64,000 bases of DNA from Pseudobutyrivibrio ruminis HUN009 (GTDB taxonomy: Bacteria > Bacillota > Clostridia > Lachnospirales > Lachnospiraceae). How positions within the stretch are numbered: the first letter of the stretch is position 1; each line of letters opens with the position of its first letter. The stretch lies in contig NZ_JNLH01000002.1 of the NCBI RefSeq assembly GCF_000703005.1, positions 1 through 64,000 of the forward strand. The letters are read 5' to 3'. The notes below the pieces were generated by a model that was given only the letters and a program-made list of their open reading frames with translations, was not told the DNA's origin and did no database searches. Below, piece by piece: positions 52,228-59,077 of the stretch. A program made the position numbers and the translations under genes.

Positions 52228-53104
52228 ATTTCTCACCCATCCTTTTTTTATTAAAAGCCTCATACAACTTTTTGTAGTAATCCGTATAATCCTGGTTATC
52301 CGATAAGCCTGAAACGGATCCATCCCCAGCCTCTATGATTCGCCAACTTCCGTCTTCAAGCTCCGCATAATCAACAGTGTAATAGCAGCTATTCAGGTTA
52401 GCATACTTCTCTACAAGTTCTTGAGGCGGCATTTTAGAATCTATACCCTGCCCTGAATTTCTACTAATAGTTAAAGGCTTATTGTTTACATAGAAAACCC
52501 TATACTCATTTGTATTACCATCTTCTCGTCTGAATGAAAGATATTCCTTAATACAAATTCCACCTGTAAGTAAGTCACCTCTATATTTGTAGAATACTTC
52601 CATCCATGAGTCGAATTCGTCTTGCTTCAAGACTTTGGCATCAAAATATCTCGGAAACTCTGTTCCTTTCACAGACTTAACGTAATCTTTTACCATGAAT
52701 CTATCAAAAGATTCTTTTAAGTGTTCCACGCTGATTCTCTCATGTAGTTTGAAGATTTCCATCTTTGCCGTATCTTCCTTAACATACTCATATACATTTG
52801 GAAAGATATGCATAAGTTCATATTCTTTTGGAGATGTGGCAAGCTCAATGTTATTGTCTTCGAGTTTCTTATAAAACGATTCATATTCTTCTGGTTTCAT
52901 CATCCAGCCGCGATAAACTACTTTAGTCATTTCAGCAGGAATTTTATTAAGAACAAGCTTTCCCTGGTTAAACCATTTTTCATACCCAAATATAATTACA
53001 TCAAAGAGACCTGTTGCTATAACTGCATCATACTCTGCTTGTAAATCCTCATCTACTTTCTGAGTATTAAAAAAGCTGGATGGGAATAGTATTGTTTTAA
53101 TCAT
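52220..53104 (-). CDS. ATP-grasp (R2K-type) domain protein
   Basis: In this 294-residue protein the ATP-grasp core appears as FMVKDYVKSVKG (with a conserved Lys), GICIKEYLSFR, NEYRVFYVNNKPLTISRN and a final metal site WRIIEAGDGSVSGL. This fits the R2K clade, which is found in phage and conflict-type operons and joins an amine to a carboxylate using ATP. It is encoded together with the ADP-ribosylglycohydrolase, so an ADP-ribose-linked modification cycle is plausible but unproven. Confidence 0.8.
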   Translation of the reverse strand: MIKTILFPSSFFNTQKVDEDLQAEYDAVIATGLFDVIIFGYEKWFNQGKLVLNKIPAEMTKVVYRGWMMKPEEYESFYKKLEDNNIELATSPKEYELMHIFPNVYEYVKEDTAKMEIFKLHERISVEHLKESFDRFMVKDYVKSVKGTEFPRYFDAKVLKQDEFDSWMEVFYKYRGDLLTGGICIKEYLSFRREDGNTNEYRVFYVNNKPLTISRNSGQGIDSKMPPQELVEKYANLNSCYYTVDYAELEDGSWRIIEAGDGSVSGLSDNQDYTDYYKKLYEAFNKKRMGEKYD

Positions 53105-53105
53105 C

Positions 53106-53870
53106 TTATCTTTCCTCCGCTTCTGTATCGTAGAATACTAATATTGTGCCTTCCTCACACAAATCTAATGCTTCATTAAAATCCTCTATATTTAAATAGC
53201 TGTATGTCATTGCAATACCATCTTCATACTCTCCATCTGTATGCTTGGCAACATCCACTTCGTCAAAGGTGTTTTCCCATAGCTGAGCTTTCGCACCAAA
53301 GAAATGAAAATTTCTTACTCCAGAATCAATATATTTTTCAGCAAATGCTTTTATATAGTTCTTATCCTCTATCTGATTTACTTTGAAGAATACATCAACA
53401 TCAGGTCTAAGGCATTCTGGTATGTCATCTTGTGGTGCTATTAGCTTTTCAATCTGCCTTTGGAAAAACTTCTGCGATTTGGAGTAAACCATATTTTCAT
53501 TTGATATTTCATAATTATCTACGTCGCATCTATTCAGAATAATGGTCTCTTCAATTGGATCACCCATGGTCCAGTAATAGTGCCCATCCAGCTCGTAGTA
53601 TGTATGCTCTTTACCTGCAAACTTACACTTAAATCCATAATCTCTGATGAATTCCACAAACCATACAAATTCTGCTTTGCCCTCTTCGTCAAGCTCGTTC
53701 TTTACGTAATATTCATGTGGAGCAAAGTCTGCATAGGTCTTAGCAAATGTCCAAGGATATTTCGATACAAACTGGCGAATCCTATCATTATCATCTTTAA
53801 GCAAAACCTCTAACATCTCTTTAGAGAAATATCCCTTTGGTTCAACATAGGTAAAATCTTTCTGATTCAT
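53106..53870 (-). CDS. Unknown protein of the ADP-ribosylglycohydrolase operon
   Basis: This protein of about 254 residues starts at 53870 (MNQKDFTYVEPKGYF), because the GGAGGAATG five bases upstream is its ribosome site. A central segment RQFVSKYPWTFAKTYADFAP, then HEYYVKNEL and HYYWTMGDPIEETIILNRC, looks like an enzyme core with conserved aromatic and acidic residues. I cannot name the family. It lies one base before the ATP-grasp gene. Confidence 0.7.
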   Translation of the reverse strand: MNQKDFTYVEPKGYFSKEMLEVLLKDDNDRIRQFVSKYPWTFAKTYADFAPHEYYVKNELDEEGKAEFVWFVEFIRDYGFKCKFAGKEHTYYELDGHYYWTMGDPIEETIILNRCDVDNYEISNENMVYSKSQKFFQRQIEKLIAPQDDIPECLRPDVDVFFKVNQIEDKNYIKAFAEKYIDSGVRNFHFFGAKAQLWENTFDEVDVAKHTDGEYEDGIAMTYSYLNIEDFNEALDLCEEGTILVFYDTEAEER

Positions 53871-53884
53871 ACATTCCTCCATGA

Positions 53885-54262
53885 TTAAAAATGCAAATTA
53901 ACAAACTCCCATATTTTCCCTGTTAAGTTTTCTTTTTCATTACCTGTCCAACCCCAGAATATTTCCTCATGGTAATCACTATAGATAAACCTAACCTTAC
54001 GCTCGCAATCATCAACTGTATATCCGCACTCAGTGGCATTTCTAACAAACTCATATAATTCAGAGAAAAATGCCTTCATCTCTGGTTCTTCGACCTCTAC
54101 TTTATATGGACTAACATGTTTTTTACTTCCATTAAGAGTTCTATATCCTTTAATCCCCTCTAACGATAGTTCAACATTGTCAGACCTCATACATTTACAA
54201 TCAGGGAAACTGTATAGGCGTTTAGTCATAATTATCTTTTGAATATTATTAATTGATTTCAT
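53885..54262 (-). CDS. Small unknown protein, first gene of the operon
   Basis: This 125-residue protein has a GGGGG ribosome site before the ATG 54262; an internal ATG at residue 12 (MTKRLYSFPDC) is an alternative. Cys-rich start (FPDCKCMRSD) and an acidic second half (RKVRFIYSDYHEEIFWGWTG). Family unknown. It leads the 54262-50851 operon. Confidence 0.62.
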   Translation of the reverse strand: MKSINNIQKIIMTKRLYSFPDCKCMRSDNVELSLEGIKGYRTLNGSKKHVSPYKVEVEEPEMKAFFSELYEFVRNATECGYTVDDCERKVRFIYSDYHEEIFWGWTGNEKENLTGKIWEFVNLHF

Positions 54263-54422
54263 ATTGTTACCCCCTCGTATCTTTCAAAGACAATTTAGGC
54301 TCCTCTTCTGATTATAAGTGTACTCGACATCATTCCAATAAAATGGACACCTCAGAAACCTTGAAAATACAAGAAATAATAGATATTCTCTATGTATAAA
54401 ACTAAGAAACAAGAGGTAAACT

Positions 54423-54905
54423 ATGCAAATCAGAACTGCTACTATAGATGATCTAGCTGCAATAGCAGCTGTAGAATCAGAATGCTTTCCACCTACAGAA
54501 GCTGCTACAGCTGAAGAATTTAAAGAACGCTTAGAACATTATGCTAATCACTTCTGGCTCATGTTTGATAATGATAAGCTTATAGCTTTTGTTGATGGTT
54601 TCTGCACAGATATTCCAAATCTCACCGACGTCATGTATGCCAAAGCGGAGATGCATAACGAAGACGGTATATGGCAGATGATATTTGGTGTTAATACTCT
54701 TCCATCATATAGAAACCATGGTTATGCTGGAGAACTAATACAAGCAGCAATAGCAGATGCTAAAAGTCACGAAAGATCTGGACTAGTTCTTACCTGTAAA
54801 GATAAGCTAATTACTTACTATTCAAAGTTTGGTTTTATAAATGAAGGTATAAGTGAATCCGTGCATGGTAATGTCACTTGGTATCAAATGAGGTTAACCC
54901 TATAA
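54423..54905 (+). CDS. GNAT-family N-acetyltransferase
   Basis: In this 160-residue protein the first helix-strand (IRTATIDDLAAIAAVESECF) is typical, the acetyl-CoA loop is NTLPSYRNHGYAGELIQAA (R-x-x-G-x-A), and the end is YSKFGFINEGIS. Similar to the DUF of AANAT-like acetyltransferases that act on amines. Coupled to the SGNH-hydrolase gene, which begins around its stop codon. Confidence 0.88.
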   Translation: MQIRTATIDDLAAIAAVESECFPPTEAATAEEFKERLEHYANHFWLMFDNDKLIAFVDGFCTDIPNLTDVMYAKAEMHNEDGIWQMIFGVNTLPSYRNHGYAGELIQAAIADAKSHERSGLVLTCKDKLITYYSKFGFINEGISESVHGNVTWYQMRLTL

Positions 54906-55480
54906 GAAAACTAATTCTATTTGGTGATTCAAATACATACGGATATGATCCAAGGGATTTCCTTGGTGGTAGATATTCTGAGAATGAACGTTGGGCTACT
55001 ATTGTTCACAACACCCTAGCAGACCGCTTTGATGTCATCGAAGAAGGAATGAACGGTCGCCATCTCCCCTCTGTAGAGTATGGCTACTTCACAAACCTTC
55101 TATCAGACCTTTCAGAAAATGATATCTTTGTTATGATGCTTGGTACCAATGACATCCTGCTAACCTACAATCCCAACGTAGAGCTAGCTGTGACAAAGCT
55201 TGATAGAATCTTAAGCTATGTCAAAAAAAACTGTAAAGCTCAGTTCATCCTAATAGCTCCACCTTACATCAAAGTAATGGAACCAGAAATGCAACGTTAC
55301 CATAATTGTTGCATAGAGATGAACCAGCGCTCCCTTGAACTAGCAAAACAATATGACATCCCTGCCATCAATGCCAGCGAGTGGAATATTAAAATGGGTT
55401 CTGATGGAGTTCATTTCTCTATTGAGGGACATAAAAGATTTGCTGAATGCTTTATAAAAAGCCTGGAAAATTTCTTGTAA
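54878..55480 (+). CDS. SGNH/GDSL hydrolase (start codon uncertain)
   Basis: In this protein of about 200 residues, block I is LILFGDSNTYGYDP with the catalytic Ser, block III is MMLGTNDILLTY, and the catalytic Asp/His are in SDGVHFSIEGH. An esterase or acetyl-hydrolase role is likely. Family members begin MKKLILFGDS, which here would fall on an ATA codon at 54902 overlapping the GNAT stop; the first legal start is TTG 54878. GAGG precedes the ATA by 7 bases. Confidence 0.85.
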   Translation: MVSNEVNPIRKLILFGDSNTYGYDPRDFLGGRYSENERWATIVHNTLADRFDVIEEGMNGRHLPSVEYGYFTNLLSDLSENDIFVMMLGTNDILLTYNPNVELAVTKLDRILSYVKKNCKAQFILIAPPYIKVMEPEMQRYHNCCIEMNQRSLELAKQYDIPAINASEWNIKMGSDGVHFSIEGHKRFAECFIKSLENFL

Positions 55481-55639
55481 GATTATGTTGATGTTCGATT
55501 GTTTTTAACATCCTCTTTTGATAGACTTAATTCCGGTGCTACCATTTTCGGGTAGGCGGCTGGTCTTCAACTAGAGGACTGTGACCTCTATTTAGAATAA
55601 TCTGTCTTTGAGCAGAAATATCTATGGAGGAAAACATTG

Positions 55640-55738
55640 ATGTTAACATTGGAGCAATTTGTAGCTATTACTGGATTATTATTTACAGCATTTGGAATCG
55701 GCTACAAAGTTGGCCGAGATAGCAATGCAAAGAAATAG
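55640..55738 (+). CDS. 32-residue membrane peptide, candidate type I toxin
   Basis: MLTLEQFVAITGLLFTAFGI then GYKVGRDSNAKK: one membrane helix followed by a short basic tail, the form of holin-like or TxpA-like type I toxins in Firmicutes. GGAGG lies 9 bases before the ATG. A long structured leader, a 9-bp perfect terminator hairpin directly at the stop and flanking complementary sequences support an RNA-controlled toxin. Toxicity is inferred. Confidence 0.6.
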   Translation: MLTLEQFVAITGLLFTAFGIGYKVGRDSNAKK

Positions 55739-55782
55739 CCGTCCTGCAGCCTGGAAAACTTAGGACGGCTTAAAACGTTTTA
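55737..55782 (+). terminator. Terminator at the toxin-like gene stop
   Basis: AGCCGTCCT (55737-55745) pairs perfectly with AGGACGGCT (55762-55770); TAAAACGTTTT follows. Confidence 0.7.
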
Positions 55783-55874
55783 ATTAATCTAGGCCACCGT
55801 CTATCGGTAGTGCCTTTTCTTAACTCATATTATAAAGACTATGTGCTTATTTGTAAATAACTATTGAACTTTTC

Positions 55875-55916
55875 TGTGGTCTACGTGACATTTCATAAGG
55901 TAGTGAATAGACCACA
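55875..55916. repeat. Inverted repeat
   Basis: TGTGGTCTA (55875-55883) and TAGACCACA (55908-55916), perfect over 9 bases, 24-base spacer. Unknown role; not followed by T runs. Confidence 0.5.
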
Positions 55917-56071
55917 ATTTCACATCTGCAACATCCATTTTTCACAGATATTTCTCCACTTTTAGTAACACTAATTGAATTTGAAGTGGCAAATATTTAC
56001 AGCTTAATCGTTATTTTATGACTATCATTTGATTTCATACCAGAAATGAACCAACCACAAGATATAACCTA

Positions 56072-56104
56072 AAAAAAGGTATGTCACATAGTAATGACAC
56101 ACCT
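56072..56104 (-). terminator. Terminator of the XRE regulator gene
   Basis: On the minus strand AGGTGTGTCA and TGACATACCT pair (one G-U) around 8 bases and are followed by TTTTTTT. Confidence 0.85.
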
Positions 56105-56108
56105 AAAA

Positions 56109-56825
56109 CTATTCTTCTATAGTTATTAATCCCAATGTTAGCGATAAGATATTTGCCATAGTATTATTAATGTTATCAATCAACTGTAAAAACTTCTCAT
56201 GGCTAATAATCCCTGTCCTCTTGCCATTATGAATTACTTCATGAAAAAGAAAAAGCTTACCCTTCCCCATATGATTTCTCTCATAATCCAAAAATAAAGA
56301 TAATGGAGCCGTCTCTTTGCAGGTATACACTTGATATTCCTTTACACTAGTCAATTCATTAAGATTTGTTGTACTTTCTATTTCCCTACACTTATTTCCA
56401 TTGTTCGCATCAGATAATATATACCTAATTCTGTCACTTTCTGTAGTCTCATTTTTTGTCCAGATAAGATATGGTAAAAAACTCAAATTCAAATTCTCAA
56501 TGCTGGTAACCAAATCAACAACTATCTTATATTTTGTATGAAGGATGTGATATTCTTGCTCTTCCTTGGTCTTGAAATCACTATGCCCCAATAAATATTC
56601 CGGCGTTACCTCCAAGTACTCACATAATGGTATTATTACATCCTCTGGTAGCTTAGCCTGATAGTTAAGCATCCTGTTAACATGCTTAGGATGATACTGT
56701 ATTATTTCCCCTATCATTCCATCTGTAATATTTCTTTCTCTCTTAAGTTCCTTAATTCTCCTTACAGCCTCTTTCAACTTTTTTCCCTCCAAAATGTTAC
56801 CATGGGTAGTTGTTTTATCTATCAA
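56109..56825 (-). CDS. XRE-type HTH regulator
   Basis: In this 238-residue protein, residues 15-80 form a XRE helix-turn-helix (RRIKELKRERNITDGMIGEI, then HPKHVNRMLNYQAKLPEDVI, then LCEYLEVTPEYLLG). The C-terminal 150 residues are an unknown sensor-like domain. It is divergent from the 56984 gene over a 158-base spacer, a classic regulator position at the edge of the conjugative module. It may repress element genes. Confidence 0.8.
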   Translation of the reverse strand: MIDKTTTHGNILEGKKLKEAVRRIKELKRERNITDGMIGEIIQYHPKHVNRMLNYQAKLPEDVIIPLCEYLEVTPEYLLGHSDFKTKEEQEYHILHTKYKIVVDLVTSIENLNLSFLPYLIWTKNETTESDRIRYILSDANNGNKCREIESTTNLNELTSVKEYQVYTCKETAPLSLFLDYERNHMGKGKLFLFHEVIHNGKRTGIISHEKFLQLIDNINNTMANILSLTLGLITIEE

Positions 56826-56983
56826 CTCCAGTTATTTCAACGCAAAAACTAGATTCTTGCGGTTCAGTTTCTAAGCAGCAGGCTGTATAATATACCCTAT
56901 TGGTGAATAAAGTGTGATAAATGTTCAAACTTTTTGTTAATTGCGGTATTTTGTAACGTTTTTATTTATCAACGGAGGAGTAT

Positions 56984-57406
56984 ATGAATAAGTTAACCGC
57001 TGTACATGCCTATAAAAGGCAATTTAATCATCTCTTGGTGCAGGAGCTTAAATTGCACCTTCCAAATCAATTAATCTCACTTAGAGTTGAGGAGACTGAG
57101 GATGAAACATTAATCTTCGCTCAGTTCGGAGACAGTGATGATCTGGCGCTTTTTCCTATAAGCCAAGATATGACTGTTTTTATTGAACTAGCAACCAATG
57201 CCCCTGTAGAAGTGGTAACAGACTGGTTCAATAATTGTACCATGAGCTTAGCTAATGCTATAACTATAGCCTATGATGAGTTCATGACTAACTTAAATCT
57301 ATCTACATCTATAAACACACTCATTGAAATGGTCAATGAAATGAAGCACAACATCCCAGATAAAAATGTAAAATTCGTACACCTAGAAAAAGAACTTCTG
57401 AGATAG
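56984..57406 (+). CDS. Unknown 140-residue protein
   Basis: GGAGGAG precedes the ATG by 6 bases. It is a soluble protein with an alpha/beta pattern (LISLRVEETEDETLIFAQFG, then ALFPISQDMTVFIELATNAP) and a helical C-terminus. The family is not recognised. It is divergent from the XRE gene and convergent to the sigma-like gene; its stop lies inside a perfect terminator hairpin. Confidence 0.65.
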   Translation: MNKLTAVHAYKRQFNHLLVQELKLHLPNQLISLRVEETEDETLIFAQFGDSDDLALFPISQDMTVFIELATNAPVEVVTDWFNNCTMSLANAITIAYDEFMTNLNLSTSINTLIEMVNEMKHNIPDKNVKFVHLEKELLR

Positions 57407-57420
57407 AAGTTCTTTTATAT
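57391..57420 (+). terminator. Intrinsic terminator
   Basis: AGAACTTCT (57391-57399) and AGAAGTTCT (57405-57413), perfect 9-bp stem with GAGAT loop, followed by TTTATAT. A CGTACG palindrome begins immediately after. Confidence 0.85.
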
Positions 57421-57430
57421 CGTACGGTAT
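57417..57430. promoter_or_regulatory. CGTACG palindrome downstream of the sigma-like gene
   Basis: ATATCGTACGGTAT fits the consensus ATAYCGTACGRTAT exactly. It lies 6 bases beyond the stop of the sigma-like gene, between convergent genes, an odd place for a promoter operator; it may serve the minus-strand 3' end, or an antisense promoter. Confidence 0.55.
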
Positions 57431-57435
57431 ATAGT

Positions 57436-58530
57436 TTAGGCAAAAAAAATTTTGCGCCCCGTTTTAGCGTAAGCATATTCCTCAAGAATCTGCTTTACCT
57501 CTCGGGTATTGACGGTTTTACCTTGCTTTTGGCAAAAGGTTCTAAGGCTGCGACGTGAAATCTTTCTAATTTTACCAGTAGCTGTAGTATGACACTCATC
57601 CACATGCTTAATGAGAGCTTTAATTAGTTCATTGATTTCTTCTTCTGTAAACCTTAGATTCTTCGCAATCTGCTGACATACATTTTCTTCTTCAGGACAA
57701 AACTGCTCAACAGATATGTTTGCTGTCTCATCTTCGAGGGTTTTATTTATAAATCCCTCGTTACTGTCGAAGCTAACACTATTTGAGAGCATATAGAAAA
57801 CGTCAAGTTCACTTTTCCTCGCAGATGATATTTGTCTTATTTCTTCAGTAGTAAGCGTTGTTTTGCCATCCATATCGCAATTAGCCTCAAGTGTTTTCTT
57901 GATTCTTTCCATACGTTTCTTAGTTGCTGCAGGACAGCTTATAATAGCGTTCTTACCTAGTACCTCATTATAAAGGAAATGCATTAGGCTATTATATACA
58001 TATGGATAATTCAGCCCACCATAAGTGTATTTGTCTAATGGATAAGTAGAGCAAATTCTATATAGCTCAATTATTAGCTCATTATATAAATCATTTTGAT
58101 CTACATACCTATAACCGGAAAAGTTGATTTTATAAACAAAGGAAGATACCTTATGTCCCATTAGTAGGAACATATAAGTAAAGATGTTGTTAACACCAGC
58201 CTGGCAAGCCTCTATTATTACTCTTTCTTCATCAGCGTTAGCATGAATTAAATTGTAATAATCTGTCTCAAGCCACTTTGCTCCTGAGCTGATATTATTT
58301 AAAGCATCCATGAGAGAACCATCCCCCTGTGCTGCAACATTAATAATTCTATTTTTTAGTAATACGAAAGTATCTTCATCCATCCATTGGAGTTGGCAGA
58401 AAGGTACTAGATAGCTTCTTTCATATTTAATTGCTATGTGATCTACTAACTTTCTCTCCTGCTCACTTAACTGGACCTTTGGAGTTGTAAGTTTTAATAC
58501 TTCTTTAATAGAGTTTTCCTTTGCATTCAT
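57436..58530 (-). CDS. Divergent sigma-70-like regulator
   Basis: In this 364-residue protein, residues 115-260 resemble sigma regions 2 and 3: VDQNDLYNELIIELYRICST, YPYVYNSLMHFLYNEVLG, then ISCPAATKKRMERIKKTLEA and TTEEIRQISSARKSELDVFY with SNSVSFDSNE, the usual order of a group-3-like factor. A C-terminal helical region could stand for region 4 but lacks a clear HTH. It is flanked by five CGTACG palindromes. Probably the regulator of the conjugative module; sigma activity is inferred. Confidence 0.55.
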   Translation of the reverse strand: MNAKENSIKEVLKLTTPKVQLSEQERKLVDHIAIKYERSYLVPFCQLQWMDEDTFVLLKNRIINVAAQGDGSLMDALNNISSGAKWLETDYYNLIHANADEERVIIEACQAGVNNIFTYMFLLMGHKVSSFVYKINFSGYRYVDQNDLYNELIIELYRICSTYPLDKYTYGGLNYPYVYNSLMHFLYNEVLGKNAIISCPAATKKRMERIKKTLEANCDMDGKTTLTTEEIRQISSARKSELDVFYMLSNSVSFDSNEGFINKTLEDETANISVEQFCPEEENVCQQIAKNLRFTEEEINELIKALIKHVDECHTTATGKIRKISRRSLRTFCQKQGKTVNTREVKQILEEYAYAKTGRKIFFA

Positions 58531-58554
58531 ATATCCATCCTTTCGCGTTTAACT

Positions 58555-58686
58555 ACACCGTACGATATTTATGCGTTATAAAAAATATATATCGTACGGA
58601 ATTGGAACTTGAATATAATATCATCCTATTCCGTACGATAATAGTGGCAAATTTCATTATATTTTACGCTTTATATCGTACGATAT
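58555..58686. promoter_or_regulatory. Four CGTACG palindromes upstream of the sigma-like gene
   Basis: Sites at 58555-58568 (ACACCGTACGATAT), 58589-58602 (ATATCGTACGGAAT), 58628-58641 (ATTCCGTACGATAA) and 58673-58686 (ATATCGTACGATAT, perfect 14-bp palindrome) are spaced 34, 39 and 45 bases. They fill the 158-base gap before the sigma-like gene. A TTGACA on the minus strand (58687-58692) abuts the last one. Likely binding sites of one dimeric regulator. Confidence 0.7.
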
Positions 58687-58688
58687 TG

Positions 58689-59072
58689 TCAATATATAAC
58701 AATTTTGTACTTAATACGCTCTTTTTGGATGGGATTTATATCAATATTTTGGTTATTATCACCCTTAAATATATAGGTGCCATCTTCATTCTTAGCATAT
58801 ACTCGATGTATTATTGTCTCTTTAATTACGTCTGTGTTTTCTGAATAAAGCTCATATGCTGCTATGTCACCCACTTGCAATTCATCAGTTCCGACCTGTT
58901 TAGCTAAAACGAACTGATATGTATTTATACAAGGCTCCATACTATCAGACATAATAAGGAATGGCTTATATCCCAGTAGCAAGAATTCTCCGCATGTAGC
59001 CTTGTAATAAATAACACTCACAAACAAACCTATAGCAAGGAGCATCATCAGCTTTTCTATTTTCGCTTTCAT
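58689..59072 (-). CDS. SipW-type signal peptidase I
   Basis: In this 127-residue protein the N-terminal membrane helix (LMMLLAIGLFVSVIYYKA) is followed by the catalytic block PFLIMSDSMEPCI with Ser and by IIHRVYAKNEDG, where His replaces the usual Lys, as in SipW/ER-type enzymes. GDNN completes the fold. It probably processes exported proteins of the conjugative element. Located between the sigma-like gene and the P60 protein. Confidence 0.87.
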   Translation of the reverse strand: MKAKIEKLMMLLAIGLFVSVIYYKATCGEFLLLGYKPFLIMSDSMEPCINTYQFVLAKQVGTDELQVGDIAAYELYSENTDVIKETIIHRVYAKNEDGTYIFKGDNNQNIDINPIQKERIKYKIVIY

Positions 59073-59077
59073 ATCAT

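Larger units (their letters stand above)
55535..55814. ncRNA. Paired complementary elements flanking the toxin-like peptide
   Basis: A segment at 55535-55560 (GGTGCTACC ... GGGTAGGCGGC) resembles the reverse complement of 55792-55814 (GGCACTACCGATAGACGGTG). The leader also forms AGAGG...CCTCT and TCTG...CAGA stems. This is the usual architecture of a type I toxin mRNA with an antisense RNA; the antisense promoter is not identified. Confidence 0.4.
55481..56108. other. Intergenic stretch with type I toxin-like locus
   Basis: This stretch holds a 32-codon hydrophobic peptide gene (55640-55738), its terminator, two partly complementary elements at 55535-55560 and 55792-55814, a 9-bp inverted repeat (55875-55916) and the terminator of the minus-strand XRE gene (56072-56104). 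Otherwise A+T-rich and gene-free. Confidence 0.65.
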
